The notes under the pieces: model-generated
Told to the model about the DNA's origin: nothing
What the model saw: only the letters and a program-made list of their open reading frames with translations
The model's database searches: none
Shown: one piece after another, positions 31,502 to 40,809 of the stretch
Layout: every line of letters begins with the position of its first letter
Numbering within the stretch: position 1 is the stretch's first letter
NCBI GenBank assembly: GCA_027486025.1
Contig: JAIXPY010000096.1
Span: 1 to 53,934 of the forward strand
Source of the DNA: Burkholderiaceae bacterium
GTDB taxonomy: Bacteria; Pseudomonadota; Gammaproteobacteria; Burkholderiales; Burkholderiaceae
Reading direction: 5' to 3'
Length of the DNA stretch: 53,934 nucleotides
Program-made: the position numbers and the translations under genes

Positions 31502-32488
31502 CTATTCGGCCTGAATTGAGAGATACACGTTATAGGCGTTCATGCGGTTTGCAGCCCGAAATAAGGGCATTCCTTCGTATTCTGACCAGTCTGCCTTGGC
31601 ATAGGCCTCCTCAAAAGGGTCTAAATCTCGGGCAGCTGGGCCCATCACTTCGCGTAAATAGGCCAAATAGTTCCGAGTAAAGGTAATGTCTGCAAGCGGA
31701 TTGGTTGAATATGATCCGTGGCCTGGAACCACAATCTTGGGGTTCTGCTTCTGTATTTCGTCCAAGGCACTCATCCAGCCCCGGCTATCCGCATTGCCTA
31801 CAAATGGAATTCGACCCCGAAATACCAAATCCCCTGCGAATAAGACTTTCTCCGAAGGTATGGACACGATCAAGTCTTCCGGTGCGTGCGCAGGCCCTAC
31901 TCGGCCGATCCGAAACTTGACCCCACCAACCGTAATGGTTTTACTTTGGTCGATCCAAACATCAGCAGGCACTAGGCGGGTATTTTCATTCACCCAAGGA
32001 GCAAAATCAATTCGGGAAGCAATGAGGCGCTGCTTTGCTGTTTCCGACGTCAAATAGTTGAGGCCATCCCGCTGTGCGTAGATCGTTGCTCCCAAGCGTT
32101 TAAATTCTTGCAGACCGTACACATGATCAGCGTGGTAATGAGTTAGAACAACGGCTACTATTTTTTGCTTCGTGATTTTTCGAATTTCTTGAATGAGCTT
32201 TTGGGCTAATACTGGCGAGCCAAGTGCATCAATCACTACGACCCCTTTTGGGGTCACTACAAAACCAGCATTGGAAATAAAATTCTGATTCTGCTTACTG
32301 CCCATTTCAGGAACGCCTTGGACAAAATACGTATTGGGCGCTACCTGAATCGCCTTAACCTGAATTGTGCCGTCTGCACTGACTTGAGGGGCACTTGATG
32401 TTTGCGCCTGCGCTATCGGACCCCCAACAAAACAGGCGGCCATGAGTGCAAGCGACAGAATAGAAACGCAGTATTGTTGCTTGTGCAT
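31502..32488 (-). CDS. Exported MBL-fold metallohydrolase (SoxH/quinoprotein-relay-like)
   Basis: Signal peptide; LTHYHADHVYGLQEFKRLGA, SEKVLFAGDLVFRGRIPFVGNADSRGW, VPGHGSYS. Confidence 0.9.
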   Translation of the reverse strand: MHKQQYCVSILSLALMAACFVGGPIAQAQTSSAPQVSADGTIQVKAIQVAPNTYFVQGVPEMGSKQNQNFISNAGFVVTPKGVVVIDALGSPVLAQKLIQEIRKITKQKIVAVVLTHYHADHVYGLQEFKRLGATIYAQRDGLNYLTSETAKQRLIASRIDFAPWVNENTRLVPADVWIDQSKTITVGGVKFRIGRVGPAHAPEDLIVSIPSEKVLFAGDLVFRGRIPFVGNADSRGWMSALDEIQKQNPKIVVPGHGSYSTNPLADITFTRNYLAYLREVMGPAARDLDPFEEAYAKADWSEYEGMPLFRAANRMNAYNVYLSIQAE

Positions 32489-32521
32489 GAATGACCGGAT
32501 TAAATTAAAACGCGCAGGAAT

Positions 32522-32962
32522 TTATGGGCGAATGTATGCAAAGTTATTCTTAAACTGCAAATCGGCAATCCGAACCACTCCAGAGGGCGTGAAATCCGCA
32601 TCCAAAGTGAACTGCTCTTTTTTTAGATTCCGGTTCTTTAAAGTAATTTCACAAACCTCAAAGCGCACGCCCCTCGACTTAAGAGCGCCAACCAAGGGGC
32701 CGTAGTCCACATTACTTTTGAGATCCTTACCGCCATCCATGAGGATATCAACGCCATTGGCGTGGGTTACTACGGTTATCTTGGTATCCGGTGCCACATC
32801 CAAATGGTTGCGAATATTACGCAATCCCTTTAAGCCCTGGGCCTGTGCGTCATCAATGTGATACACCACTGAGGTTTGGGCGAATGCCGGGATTGGAGCA
32901 GTCATCATTAAACCAATACCCAAAAGCGTTACGAATCGAATTGCTATCCAATGCATCTTCAT
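32522..32962 (-). CDS. Exported DsrE-family protein
   Basis: Signal peptide; VVYHIDDAQAQGLKGLRNIRNHLDVAPDTKITVVTHANGVDIL, single Cys in GVRFEVCEITL. Confidence 0.85.
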   Translation of the reverse strand: MKMHWIAIRFVTLLGIGLMMTAPIPAFAQTSVVYHIDDAQAQGLKGLRNIRNHLDVAPDTKITVVTHANGVDILMDGGKDLKSNVDYGPLVGALKSRGVRFEVCEITLKNRNLKKEQFTLDADFTPSGVVRIADLQFKNNFAYIRP

Positions 32963-32977
32963 TCTGCCGCTCCTTGA

Positions 32978-34708
32978 TTAAATTGCTGCCATTCCTGGGT
33001 TACCTTTGACGCCTTTAATGATTGGCTCATTGAGCTTGACGGCTTTCACGGTCTTTACATCCCGTAAATGGCGTGCAATCACATCCCAAATCGGCTCACC
33101 ACCGGCATTCTTAGCCTCTTCGCTGACCGGCGCCCATCCTGCAACGCGGTAGGTTTTATTGGCATCCAAGAGCTCGCCATTTAAACGCATCTCTGAAATC
33201 CGCGAACCCATGCTTCCAGCAGGATCAATCGTGTATTGCAAGCCGCCAACACGAACCATATCGCCACCCTGCTGGTAATACGGATCTGGATTAAATAGGT
33301 TGTCTGCTACGTCTTCCAGGATCGTCTTAATGGTTGCGCCCGACATGGGTGCAACGGTGGTGTACGGATAAGTAATCGCTGTTTGGTCAAGCAGGTTTTC
33401 CATGGTGATGGCTTGCCCTGGCAATAAGCTGGTGCCCCAGCGGAATCCAGGTGAGAACGCAATCTCGGCATTCTTCTGCTTGAGTAAGCCATCTAAGATC
33501 ACCTGGTCAAAACTGCCATTAAAGTTACCACGGCGATAGAGGGTGCCCTCAGTAATTGCCAGCTTTTCTGCCAGTTTCGTTTCGTAGGGTGCGCGTACTT
33601 TTTTAATCAGCTGCGTCATCGCGGGATCAGCCGGCAAGAGGTTCGAGAAGATCGGCAATAACTTGTAACGGAAATCAACCGCTTTGCCGCCCTTCACATC
33701 AAAATCGAGCACTCCTAAAAATTTGCCGTTCGAACCCGCATTGGTAACAAGGGTAACTCCGCCTGCATTCTTTACCTTGACTGGAATTGGAACGCCATCG
33801 TGCGTATGGCCGCCCATAATCGCATCAAGACCACGCACGCGTGAGGCCATTTTGAGATCGACGTCCATGCCGTTGTGCGACAACAAGACCACAACCTTAG
33901 CGCCCTTGCCCTTGACCTCATCGATCATCTTCTGCAGATTCTCTTCCTGAATACCAAAGGTCCAGTCGGGCGTGAAGTAACGTGGATTAGCAATCGGCGT
34001 ATAGGGGAAGGCCTGACCAATAATGGCAACCGAGACGCCATTCATATTACGGATGGTGTAGGGGCTAAAGACCTGATCACCAAAGTCCGCGGTTTTAATG
34101 TTTTGCGCAATAAACGAAACCTTACCCTGGAAATCCTTTTGCACGATTTCCATCACACGCTTTTCACCTAGGGTCATTTCCCAATGGGGAGTCATGATGT
34201 CAACGCCCAAGTTCAGCGCGGCATCGACCATGTCTTGGCCATTGGTCCATAGGGATGTTCCAGAGCCCTGCCAAGTATCGCCACCATCCAGCAATAATGC
34301 ACCTGGTCTAGATGCCTTTAATTGCTTAACTAAGGTCGACATATGGGCAAAGCCCCCCATCTTGCCGTAGGTCTGCGCAGCAGCAGCAAAATCAAGGTAG
34401 GTGAATGCATGGGCATCGCGCGTGCCCGGCTTAATTCCGTTCGCCTTAAGGAATGCTTCACCCACCAAATGCGGTTCTTTACCATACTGCGAACCAATTC
34501 CTAAATTGACATTAGGCTCACGAAAGTAAATCGGCAAGAGCTGCGCATGGCAGTCGGTGAAATGCAGTAAATGCACATTACCGAACTTTGGTAAATTGTA
34601 AAATTTTTGAGCGGCACTTTGAGCGCTAGCAAAACTCGATTGCAGGCTCATTCCACCCGCAGAGGCGAAAGCCAAAGCTTGCATAAACTCACGGCGATTC
34701 AATGACAT
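32978..34708 (-). CDS. soxB: Thiosulfohydrolase SoxB
   Basis: Tat-type leader NRREFMQALAF; LLHFTDCHAQLLPIYFREPNVNLGIG, GGHTHDGVP, GDMVRVGGLQYTIDP. Confidence 0.97.
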   Translation of the reverse strand: MSLNRREFMQALAFASAGGMSLQSSFASAQSAAQKFYNLPKFGNVHLLHFTDCHAQLLPIYFREPNVNLGIGSQYGKEPHLVGEAFLKANGIKPGTRDAHAFTYLDFAAAAQTYGKMGGFAHMSTLVKQLKASRPGALLLDGGDTWQGSGTSLWTNGQDMVDAALNLGVDIMTPHWEMTLGEKRVMEIVQKDFQGKVSFIAQNIKTADFGDQVFSPYTIRNMNGVSVAIIGQAFPYTPIANPRYFTPDWTFGIQEENLQKMIDEVKGKGAKVVVLLSHNGMDVDLKMASRVRGLDAIMGGHTHDGVPIPVKVKNAGGVTLVTNAGSNGKFLGVLDFDVKGGKAVDFRYKLLPIFSNLLPADPAMTQLIKKVRAPYETKLAEKLAITEGTLYRRGNFNGSFDQVILDGLLKQKNAEIAFSPGFRWGTSLLPGQAITMENLLDQTAITYPYTTVAPMSGATIKTILEDVADNLFNPDPYYQQGGDMVRVGGLQYTIDPAGSMGSRISEMRLNGELLDANKTYRVAGWAPVSEEAKNAGGEPIWDVIARHLRDVKTVKAVKLNEPIIKGVKGNPGMAAI

Positions 34709-34756
34709 TTCTTTTTCCTATTACTAAAACAGGCCTTGCGGCCTTTCTTGTTTTAC

Positions 34757-35368
34757 TTATTGATTAACGGGCGATTTAGGATCCAGCAGCAAGGCCATTA
34801 CGTCTTGCATTTGCTTTTCATCTAAGAGTTTGAAATGCGCAAAACGGGGCATGTTGCTACAGGCGTTGTAAGCCTTGGAATTGCTAATGCGTCCCCAGGT
34901 GTACTCAACAACCTCCTTTGAGTAGCCGCGCATCTTGCCGTAATTCCACAGACTTGGGCCAATGTTGCCATGGGAGATTTCGGCTTTATTGATTTGATGG
35001 CAGTTATAGCACCCGCCACCGACCGGCGTACCCGGTTTATCAGTCCAAGTTGCGCCACGGCCACTTTGCGCTATGCGCTCACCGCTCTTCCAATCGCCGA
35101 TGTATTTACCATCGGATGGTTGTTTGATGGTTGCCATATTGATCTTTTCAATCTCAGCGCGTTTTGCACCCGATTTTTCATCGGTTAAATTTTTCGCATC
35201 CGAGCAAAACTTTTGGGTTGCATCCTGATTAATACGATCTAAGCCGGCTTGGCCTTTGGCCTCAAAACCAGATTTCATCATCTTGTCATAGGCGCTTTGT
35301 GCTTGCACACTAGCGAACGGAAGGGCCAAGAGGGCTGCAGAAATAAGTATTGTTTTTTTCATTTTCAT
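34757..35368 (-). CDS. soxX: Cytochrome c SoxX
   Basis: Signal peptide; RGATWTDKPGTPVGGGCYNCHQINKAEISHGNIGPSLWNYGK. Confidence 0.95.
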   Translation of the reverse strand: MKMKKTILISAALLALPFASVQAQSAYDKMMKSGFEAKGQAGLDRINQDATQKFCSDAKNLTDEKSGAKRAEIEKINMATIKQPSDGKYIGDWKSGERIAQSGRGATWTDKPGTPVGGGCYNCHQINKAEISHGNIGPSLWNYGKMRGYSKEVVEYTWGRISNSKAYNACSNMPRFAHFKLLDEKQMQDVMALLLDPKSPVNQ

Positions 35369-35381
35369 ATTCTCCGGCGAA

Positions 35382-36233
35382 TTAACGCTTCAGTCCTGGT
35401 GTTTCGATAGTGCCGCCATTGCCGGTGTAAGCCATATACATCGACAGCGCAATGGTGTTGTCGGAAATATAGACTGGCTCTGGGAAGCGCTGCTGACGGT
35501 AGCAATCGTTTAAGCGACGCTGCATGGTCCAAAAGTTACCACTCGAAACGCGATAAGCGGGCCAGTAACCCCAGCCCATCGCAGCACCTTTCGGCTCGGT
35601 AATATTAGGCAAGTCTTGCAAGCGAATACGTTTGCCGTTTTCTGCGTGGCATGAGGCGCAGGAGAAGTCCATTGGACCACCTTGGAAGAAGAAGGACTTC
35701 TTGCCTAGCTCATACATCTCTTTTTCTTTTGGATGCTTAATCGATACCTTGATAGGCATTCCTTTGGAATTCGCAACCACGTAAGCTACAACTGCCTCGA
35801 CGTCCTTGCGCTTACCTTTTTCAAAGCCAGCAGTAATGATTTCGTTTGCATCGTAACCCTGCAAGCGAACCATACAGGTCACTAAACGCGATTCGAGGTC
35901 TTGTACTTTATTGGTATCTTTAAAGTAGCGCGGCAATTCAGCAGAAGCGCCCTTCACCACACCAGGTCCCTTGCCTAAGTCACACTTTTGTAGACTGACG
36001 TTTTTGGGGCCCATGGGCTTTTTCCAAATTTCTTCACCGGCCGCCTCATACAAGTCGGCAGGATTACCATCGGCAATCATTGCACGATAACGTGCTATTT
36101 CATCCGTAGCAGAGCCACTGGGAGCGGCTGCAGGTGCGGCCGCTTTGGGTGCTTCACTCTTTGTCGGGCTGGTACAAGCCTGCAAAAAAGCGAATGATGC
36201 AATAACAACTCCATAAGCAATGCGCTTATCCAT
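35382..36233 (-). CDS. soxA: Cytochrome c SoxA (one CXXCH)
   Basis: FSCASCHAENGKRIRLQDLPNI, QRRLNDCYRQQRFPEP; flanked by soxX and soxZ. Confidence 0.95.
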   Translation of the reverse strand: MDKRIAYGVVIASFAFLQACTSPTKSEAPKAAAPAAAPSGSATDEIARYRAMIADGNPADLYEAAGEEIWKKPMGPKNVSLQKCDLGKGPGVVKGASAELPRYFKDTNKVQDLESRLVTCMVRLQGYDANEIITAGFEKGKRKDVEAVVAYVVANSKGMPIKVSIKHPKEKEMYELGKKSFFFQGGPMDFSCASCHAENGKRIRLQDLPNITEPKGAAMGWGYWPAYRVSSGNFWTMQRRLNDCYRQQRFPEPVYISDNTIALSMYMAYTGNGGTIETPGLKR

Positions 36234-36279
36234 GGTAACCCCTTCGTCTTAGTGCGAATCCATTATTCGGATTGGAAAA

Positions 36280-36588
36280 TTAAGAAACCGTTGCTTCGTC
36301 GGTACGCTTAGCACCGCGGTTATCAACCCACGTTACGGTAACCTTTTCACCTTTGGCACCCTTGTACTTGAAATTCAAGAATGGGTCTTTGGAAACCGCT
36401 GGGCCGAACTCACCCATGAATACATTTTTACCTTGAGCTTGAACGGTAACGGTGCTGATAAACCACTGAGGGATGGTTTTGCCAGATGCGTCTTTACGCT
36501 GACCGGCTTCCATATCGTGCTTCATCAAAATCTTTACATCAACCACACCACCTGCTTCAGTTGCTCTAACGCGCATTGGATCAGCCAT
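36280..36588 (-). CDS. soxZ: SoxZ
   Basis: VDVKILMKHDMEAGQRKDASGKTIPQWFI ... FLNFKYKGAKGEKVTVTWVDNRG. Confidence 0.95.
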   Translation of the reverse strand: MADPMRVRATEAGGVVDVKILMKHDMEAGQRKDASGKTIPQWFISTVTVQAQGKNVFMGEFGPAVSKDPFLNFKYKGAKGEKVTVTWVDNRGAKRTDEATVS

Positions 36589-36645
36589 TTTGCTTCCTCT
36601 CTAATTATCTATATATATACGATTACCTTGTGTTCCGAGTCGGCA

Positions 36646-37098
36646 TTAGCCGCCGCAACCACCCAAAGTAACCTTGACTTCTTTCATTGACATGAACCAT
36701 TTGCCATCTGCTTTAACAACAGCGTAAACGTTCGATGTTTGACCCATCTTCACACGGGTGGTAACAAAGGGTTCAGTACCGGCTGGAATAAAAAACTGGG
36801 CAGCAAGTGAGCTAGGGTTTTTCTCAACCAAGATCGCCATTTGCTCGGCTTTTAATGTGCTGGAAATGCCAACAGGAACAACCGCGCCGTTTTCAGCAAT
36901 ATCGGGAGCAACTAAAGTGACTGCAGTCGAGCTGCTTGGCTTGCCTGCATTGAGGGCCTTGAATACATCATCCAAGCTCTTGCCTTCAAATGCTGCTTTA
37001 TTCCACTCTTGGGCTTGCGCTTCTGTAATTAAACCGGCTGAAGCCATGAGGCCAAAGACCGCGGAATACTTTAAAAGACTACGGCGTTGCTGATTCAT
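36646..37098 (-). CDS. soxY: SoxY
   Basis: Tat leader NQQRRSLLKYSAVFG; C-terminal GGCGG sulfur-binding motif. Start trimmed to MNQQRR. Confidence 0.95.
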   Translation of the reverse strand: MNQQRRSLLKYSAVFGLMASAGLITEAQAQEWNKAAFEGKSLDDVFKALNAGKPSSSTAVTLVAPDIAENGAVVPVGISSTLKAEQMAILVEKNPSSLAAQFFIPAGTEPFVTTRVKMGQTSNVYAVVKADGKWFMSMKEVKVTLGGCGG

Positions 37099-37179
37099 AA
37101 ACACTCCTTTATTAATCTGTTTCATTGCTAACTTTTAATCCACAATTACTGACACATGTATTGGTGATTCTACTCACTT

Positions 37180-38265
37180 TTACTTGCCTGTCAGCATCCA
37201 CTCCACTAATGCTTTGTTATCTGCATCCGACAATTGATCTTGAGCTGGCATTGGAATAGCGCCCCAAGCACCTGCACCACCCTTCTTCACCTTGGCCATC
37301 AGCTTTTGCACTGCATCGGCTTGACCTTTGTACTTGGCTGCTACCTGCTCAATAGAAGGGCCAACCAGCTTTGCTGCAGGTGCGTGACAGGCAGAGCAGT
37401 TCTCTTTTTTAAAGAGCGCGGCAGGACCTGTAGGTGCAGCTGCCATAACAACTGGCATCATCCCCGCAGCAGAAGCACCAGGCAATTTACCGAGTGGCGG
37501 CTTGGTTGAATCTGCGCCGAGGTAAGGGCCGTACTGGCGATTTTGCAATGCAATATTTTCATGCGCATTGCGGGCGTAATCCGGCAAGGTCGAGCCAATC
37601 TGCACAAATGCGACGCAATTGTTCATACAGGGCTTGGTATTGACGTCGGGTTTGCCATTCACACTCCACAAACCATGTTGCTGCGTCATGCCGTTGCGAT
37701 TTGGCATCATGGCTTGCGCTTGCTTGATATTGGCATTACTCAAGACGAAGGTATCCGGAACAATCTCTCCCAAATAAAGTATGTAGGCAACTAAAGCATA
37801 GGTATCGTCATAGCTCAGCGAACGCGGCGCATTCCATGGCATCGCACGATAAATGTAATCCCAAAGGGTAGAGATCGTTGCGACCTTCATCAACGTAGTC
37901 CGCTGTGGCTGCTTGTTATCTGCTAGCGCAGCTACCCGTCCGGTTTTGATATCGTCTTTAGTCGTGCCGCCGGCAATGGGTGTAAAGACCTCATTTGACT
38001 CACCGAAAGTGCCATGGCAACTGGCGCATTGCGCCTCCCAGACTGTCTCGCCTTTTTTTACCGAGCCCGATCCATTGGGCAGACCTTTAAAATCCGGACG
38101 AACATCGATATCCCAAGCAGCTACTTCAGCTGGCGTTGCCGCTCTACCAATGCCAGGAAACTTTCCTGGACCTGATGCAGCACCCTGTGCATACGAAATA
38201 CCTGCGGCCATCATGAGCGTGACCGTGAGACTCAAACAGGAACCTAATTTACCCAACTTGTACAT
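37180..38265 (-). CDS. soxD: Diheme cytochrome c, SoxD-type
   Basis: Two heme motifs (CASCH, CSACH); overlaps soxC by 17 bp. Confidence 0.93.
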   Translation of the reverse strand: MYKLGKLGSCLSLTVTLMMAAGISYAQGAASGPGKFPGIGRAATPAEVAAWDIDVRPDFKGLPNGSGSVKKGETVWEAQCASCHGTFGESNEVFTPIAGGTTKDDIKTGRVAALADNKQPQRTTLMKVATISTLWDYIYRAMPWNAPRSLSYDDTYALVAYILYLGEIVPDTFVLSNANIKQAQAMMPNRNGMTQQHGLWSVNGKPDVNTKPCMNNCVAFVQIGSTLPDYARNAHENIALQNRQYGPYLGADSTKPPLGKLPGASAAGMMPVVMAAAPTGPAALFKKENCSACHAPAAKLVGPSIEQVAAKYKGQADAVQKLMAKVKKGGAGAWGAIPMPAQDQLSDADNKALVEWMLTGK

Positions 38266-39649
38266 TACTCACCTCGCCGTTGGAATCCAATTTCCACGAT
38301 TGAATTGCGTTGTTGTGATAGATCGAGCGCGTACCACGTACATCCCGTAGCGCCTTGATCGTCGGCTGGACGTAGCCTGTCTCATCCATCGCGCGCGACT
38401 GCATGATCGTGGGCGAACCATCCCAAACCCAGTCAATATTGAAGCGGGTTACTGCTTTGGACAAAATTGGCGTTTCTAAACGAGCCGTTCTCCAATTGTT
38501 ACCGCCGTCAAACGACACATCAACACGCTTGATTTTTCCGCGGCCCGACCACGCCATACCGGTCACGTTATAGAAGCCCTTATCGAGCAACTGCTGGCCA
38601 CCCGATGGCGTTGTAATAACGGACTTGCACTCTTGAATCGAGGTGTACTGGCGATGCAAGCCATTGGGCATTAAATCAATGTAATGAATCGCTTCGTCTT
38701 TCGCTCCATAGGGCATATCACCTACTTCAAGGCGGCGCAACCACTTGACCCAACTCACGCCTTGCACACCAGGTACAACCAAGCGTAGTGGGAAGCCATT
38801 CTCAGGGCGCAGCATCTCGCCATTCATGCCCCAGGCCACAATGGCATCCTTGAGTGCGCTATCTAAGTTGATGGTGCGAGTCATACCCGAACCATCGCCA
38901 CCCTCTGCCAACAAGAACTTCCCTTTTTTCAGGTCAGCGCCGCATTCATCCAGCAAGACAGATAGCGGCACCCCAGTGAATTCGCAGCACGACAACATGC
39001 CGTGGGTGTATTGCACGGTTGGCACTGCCACATTGCCCCACTCTAAGCCGGTGTTAGCACCGCACTCAATAAAGTGAATGCGCGATACCGAAGGCATGCG
39101 CATTAAGTCACTCATCGTAAAAACACGTTCGCTTTTAACCAGGCCGTTCACCATCAAGCGATGCTTATTGGGATCCAAGTTATACCAACCTTGATGGTGC
39201 CGCTCAAAGTGCAGTCCATTGGGAGTAATCATGCCAAACAGACCCTGCAGCGGGGCAAACGAAACCGATGCTGCCGCAACTCGGGTTAAGCCGGGTGATT
39301 CACGGCGGATTAAATTCGATTCATAAACGGAAGGTAAACCATAGGGCATGGTCGCAACGTTTTTACCCAGCGTGGTTTGCCATTCTTGTTTTTCTAAAAT
39401 GGCGGGGTCGCCTGCACCCGATGCCAATACAGCAGGCGCTGCAGCTAGGCCGGCGGCACCCCCAATCGCAGACATAAAGCCTTTGCGCAAAAAGCCACGG
39501 CGATTTTCATCGAGGCCATTTTTATTGACATCCGCAATAAAGTCTTGCGAAATAAAGTGCTCTGGCGCCTTACGTAAGCGCGACTGCCCTTTCGGCTTCT
39601 CAACGTAGGGAATGTCTTCTGAATTCAGTTCCAGTTGATTTTTATTCAT
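38249..39649 (-). CDS. soxC: Sulfane dehydrogenase subunit SoxC (molybdoenzyme)
   Basis: Tat-type region NRRGFLRKGFMSAIGGAAG; RIHFIECGANTGLEW; Mo-cofactor sulfite-oxidase fold. Confidence 0.95.
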   Translation of the reverse strand: MNKNQLELNSEDIPYVEKPKGQSRLRKAPEHFISQDFIADVNKNGLDENRRGFLRKGFMSAIGGAAGLAAAPAVLASGAGDPAILEKQEWQTTLGKNVATMPYGLPSVYESNLIRRESPGLTRVAAASVSFAPLQGLFGMITPNGLHFERHHQGWYNLDPNKHRLMVNGLVKSERVFTMSDLMRMPSVSRIHFIECGANTGLEWGNVAVPTVQYTHGMLSCCEFTGVPLSVLLDECGADLKKGKFLLAEGGDGSGMTRTINLDSALKDAIVAWGMNGEMLRPENGFPLRLVVPGVQGVSWVKWLRRLEVGDMPYGAKDEAIHYIDLMPNGLHRQYTSIQECKSVITTPSGGQQLLDKGFYNVTGMAWSGRGKIKRVDVSFDGGNNWRTARLETPILSKAVTRFNIDWVWDGSPTIMQSRAMDETGYVQPTIKALRDVRGTRSIYHNNAIQSWKLDSNGEVSNVQVG

Positions 39650-39685
39650 TGGATTAATAGCTCACTCAATCATTAATTAATACAA

Positions 39686-40024
39686 CTAGGTTTTCATCTC
39701 TTCTACAACGCGCGCGCATACGCTCTGGCAAATACCCAATGTGGCCTCATCGCCAATCGAGTAATAGACCGTGACGCCCTCTTTGCGGCGCTTTAGTATT
39801 CCCTCGCGGTGTAACGCAGTTAAGTGCCGCGATACGTTGGCTTGACTCGAACCAGATTCCTCAGTTACTTGATTCACTGATTTCTCGCCATTGCACAAGA
39901 TGAAGAGGATCTTTAGACGCGATGGCTCTGCCAATAGGCCAAAAAACTGAGATACCTGAGCAAAAACCTGCTCCATTTGTGCAGGAGTCAAACCCTTAGT
40001 TTCTGGTGGAACAAGTTTGCTCAT
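39686..40024 (-). CDS. ArsR/SmtB-family repressor, SoxR-like
   Basis: LLAEPSRLKILFILCNGEKSVNQVTEESGSSQANVSRHLTALHREGILKRRKEGVTVYYSI; upstream of soxC. Start trimmed to MSKLVPP. Confidence 0.9.
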   Translation of the reverse strand: MSKLVPPETKGLTPAQMEQVFAQVSQFFGLLAEPSRLKILFILCNGEKSVNQVTEESGSSQANVSRHLTALHREGILKRRKEGVTVYYSIGDEATLGICQSVCARVVEEMKT

Positions 40025-40052
40025 ATGTCTGTTTTTTGTTACGTATAAGGTG

Positions 40053-40086
40053 TAAATATGCATGATAACGCATTTATGCATATTTA
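40053..40086. promoter_or_regulatory. Candidate SoxR-like operator TAAATATGCAT-N12-ATGCATATTTA
   Basis: 11-bp perfect inverted arms in the soxR/modB divergent intergenic region. Confidence 0.7.
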
Positions 40087-40170
40087 ACGCTTTTGACAGT
40101 GCGGTGACTATAGTGAATTACCCTAGCTCAAGCAGTCAGGAATGCCGCACTTAGGCCCTAAAATTGGGAC

Positions 40171-40809
40171 GTGCTGGATACCGAAGCGATTTTTCTCTCA
40201 TTTAAGTTAGCCCTATACACATTGGCAATCATGCTGCCTATGGGTATTTGGCTGGCGCATCGCCTAGTCCGAATGGGATCAGCAAAGCCCTGGATCGAGG
40301 CTTTTCTGGCCTTGCCCTTGGTCTTGCCGCCCACGGTACTGGGCTATTACCTTCTGGTCGGTTTTGGGGATATCACCCTATTTGGCCACCCCTTGGTCTT
40401 CTCGTTTGAAGGCATTCTTCTGGCGTCCCTCATAGTTAACTTGCCGTTTGCGGTACAGCCAATACAGCGCGCCTTGGAGTCCATCAACCCCGAAATACGC
40501 GAGGCTGCCGAGGTCAGCGGACTATCGCGGTGGCAAATTTTTCGCCTGATCGAGCTTCCTTTGGCCTGGCGTGGAGTGACAAGCGCCGCCGTCATGACCT
40601 TCGCTCATACCTTGGGGGAATTTGGCGTCATATTAATGGTGGGCGGCGCTATTCCCGGTGAAACCAAAACCGTCTCGATTGCAATTTATGACAAGGTTCA
40701 AGGTTTTGATATTGCTGGCGCAGGATTACTTTCCCTCTTGCTATTGGCTACTTCGCTGATTGCAATTGCACTCTCCTATGGCATTTTGGGCAGGCGCAAA
40801 TCATGCTAA
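40171..40809 (+). CDS. modB: Molybdate ABC transporter permease
   Basis: LALPLVLPPTVLGYYLLVGFGD, EAAEVSGLSRWQIFRLIELPLAWRGV, HTLGEFGVILMVGG. Confidence 0.93.
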   Translation: MLDTEAIFLSFKLALYTLAIMLPMGIWLAHRLVRMGSAKPWIEAFLALPLVLPPTVLGYYLLVGFGDITLFGHPLVFSFEGILLASLIVNLPFAVQPIQRALESINPEIREAAEVSGLSRWQIFRLIELPLAWRGVTSAAVMTFAHTLGEFGVILMVGGAIPGETKTVSIAIYDKVQGFDIAGAGLLSLLLLATSLIAIALSYGILGRRKSC

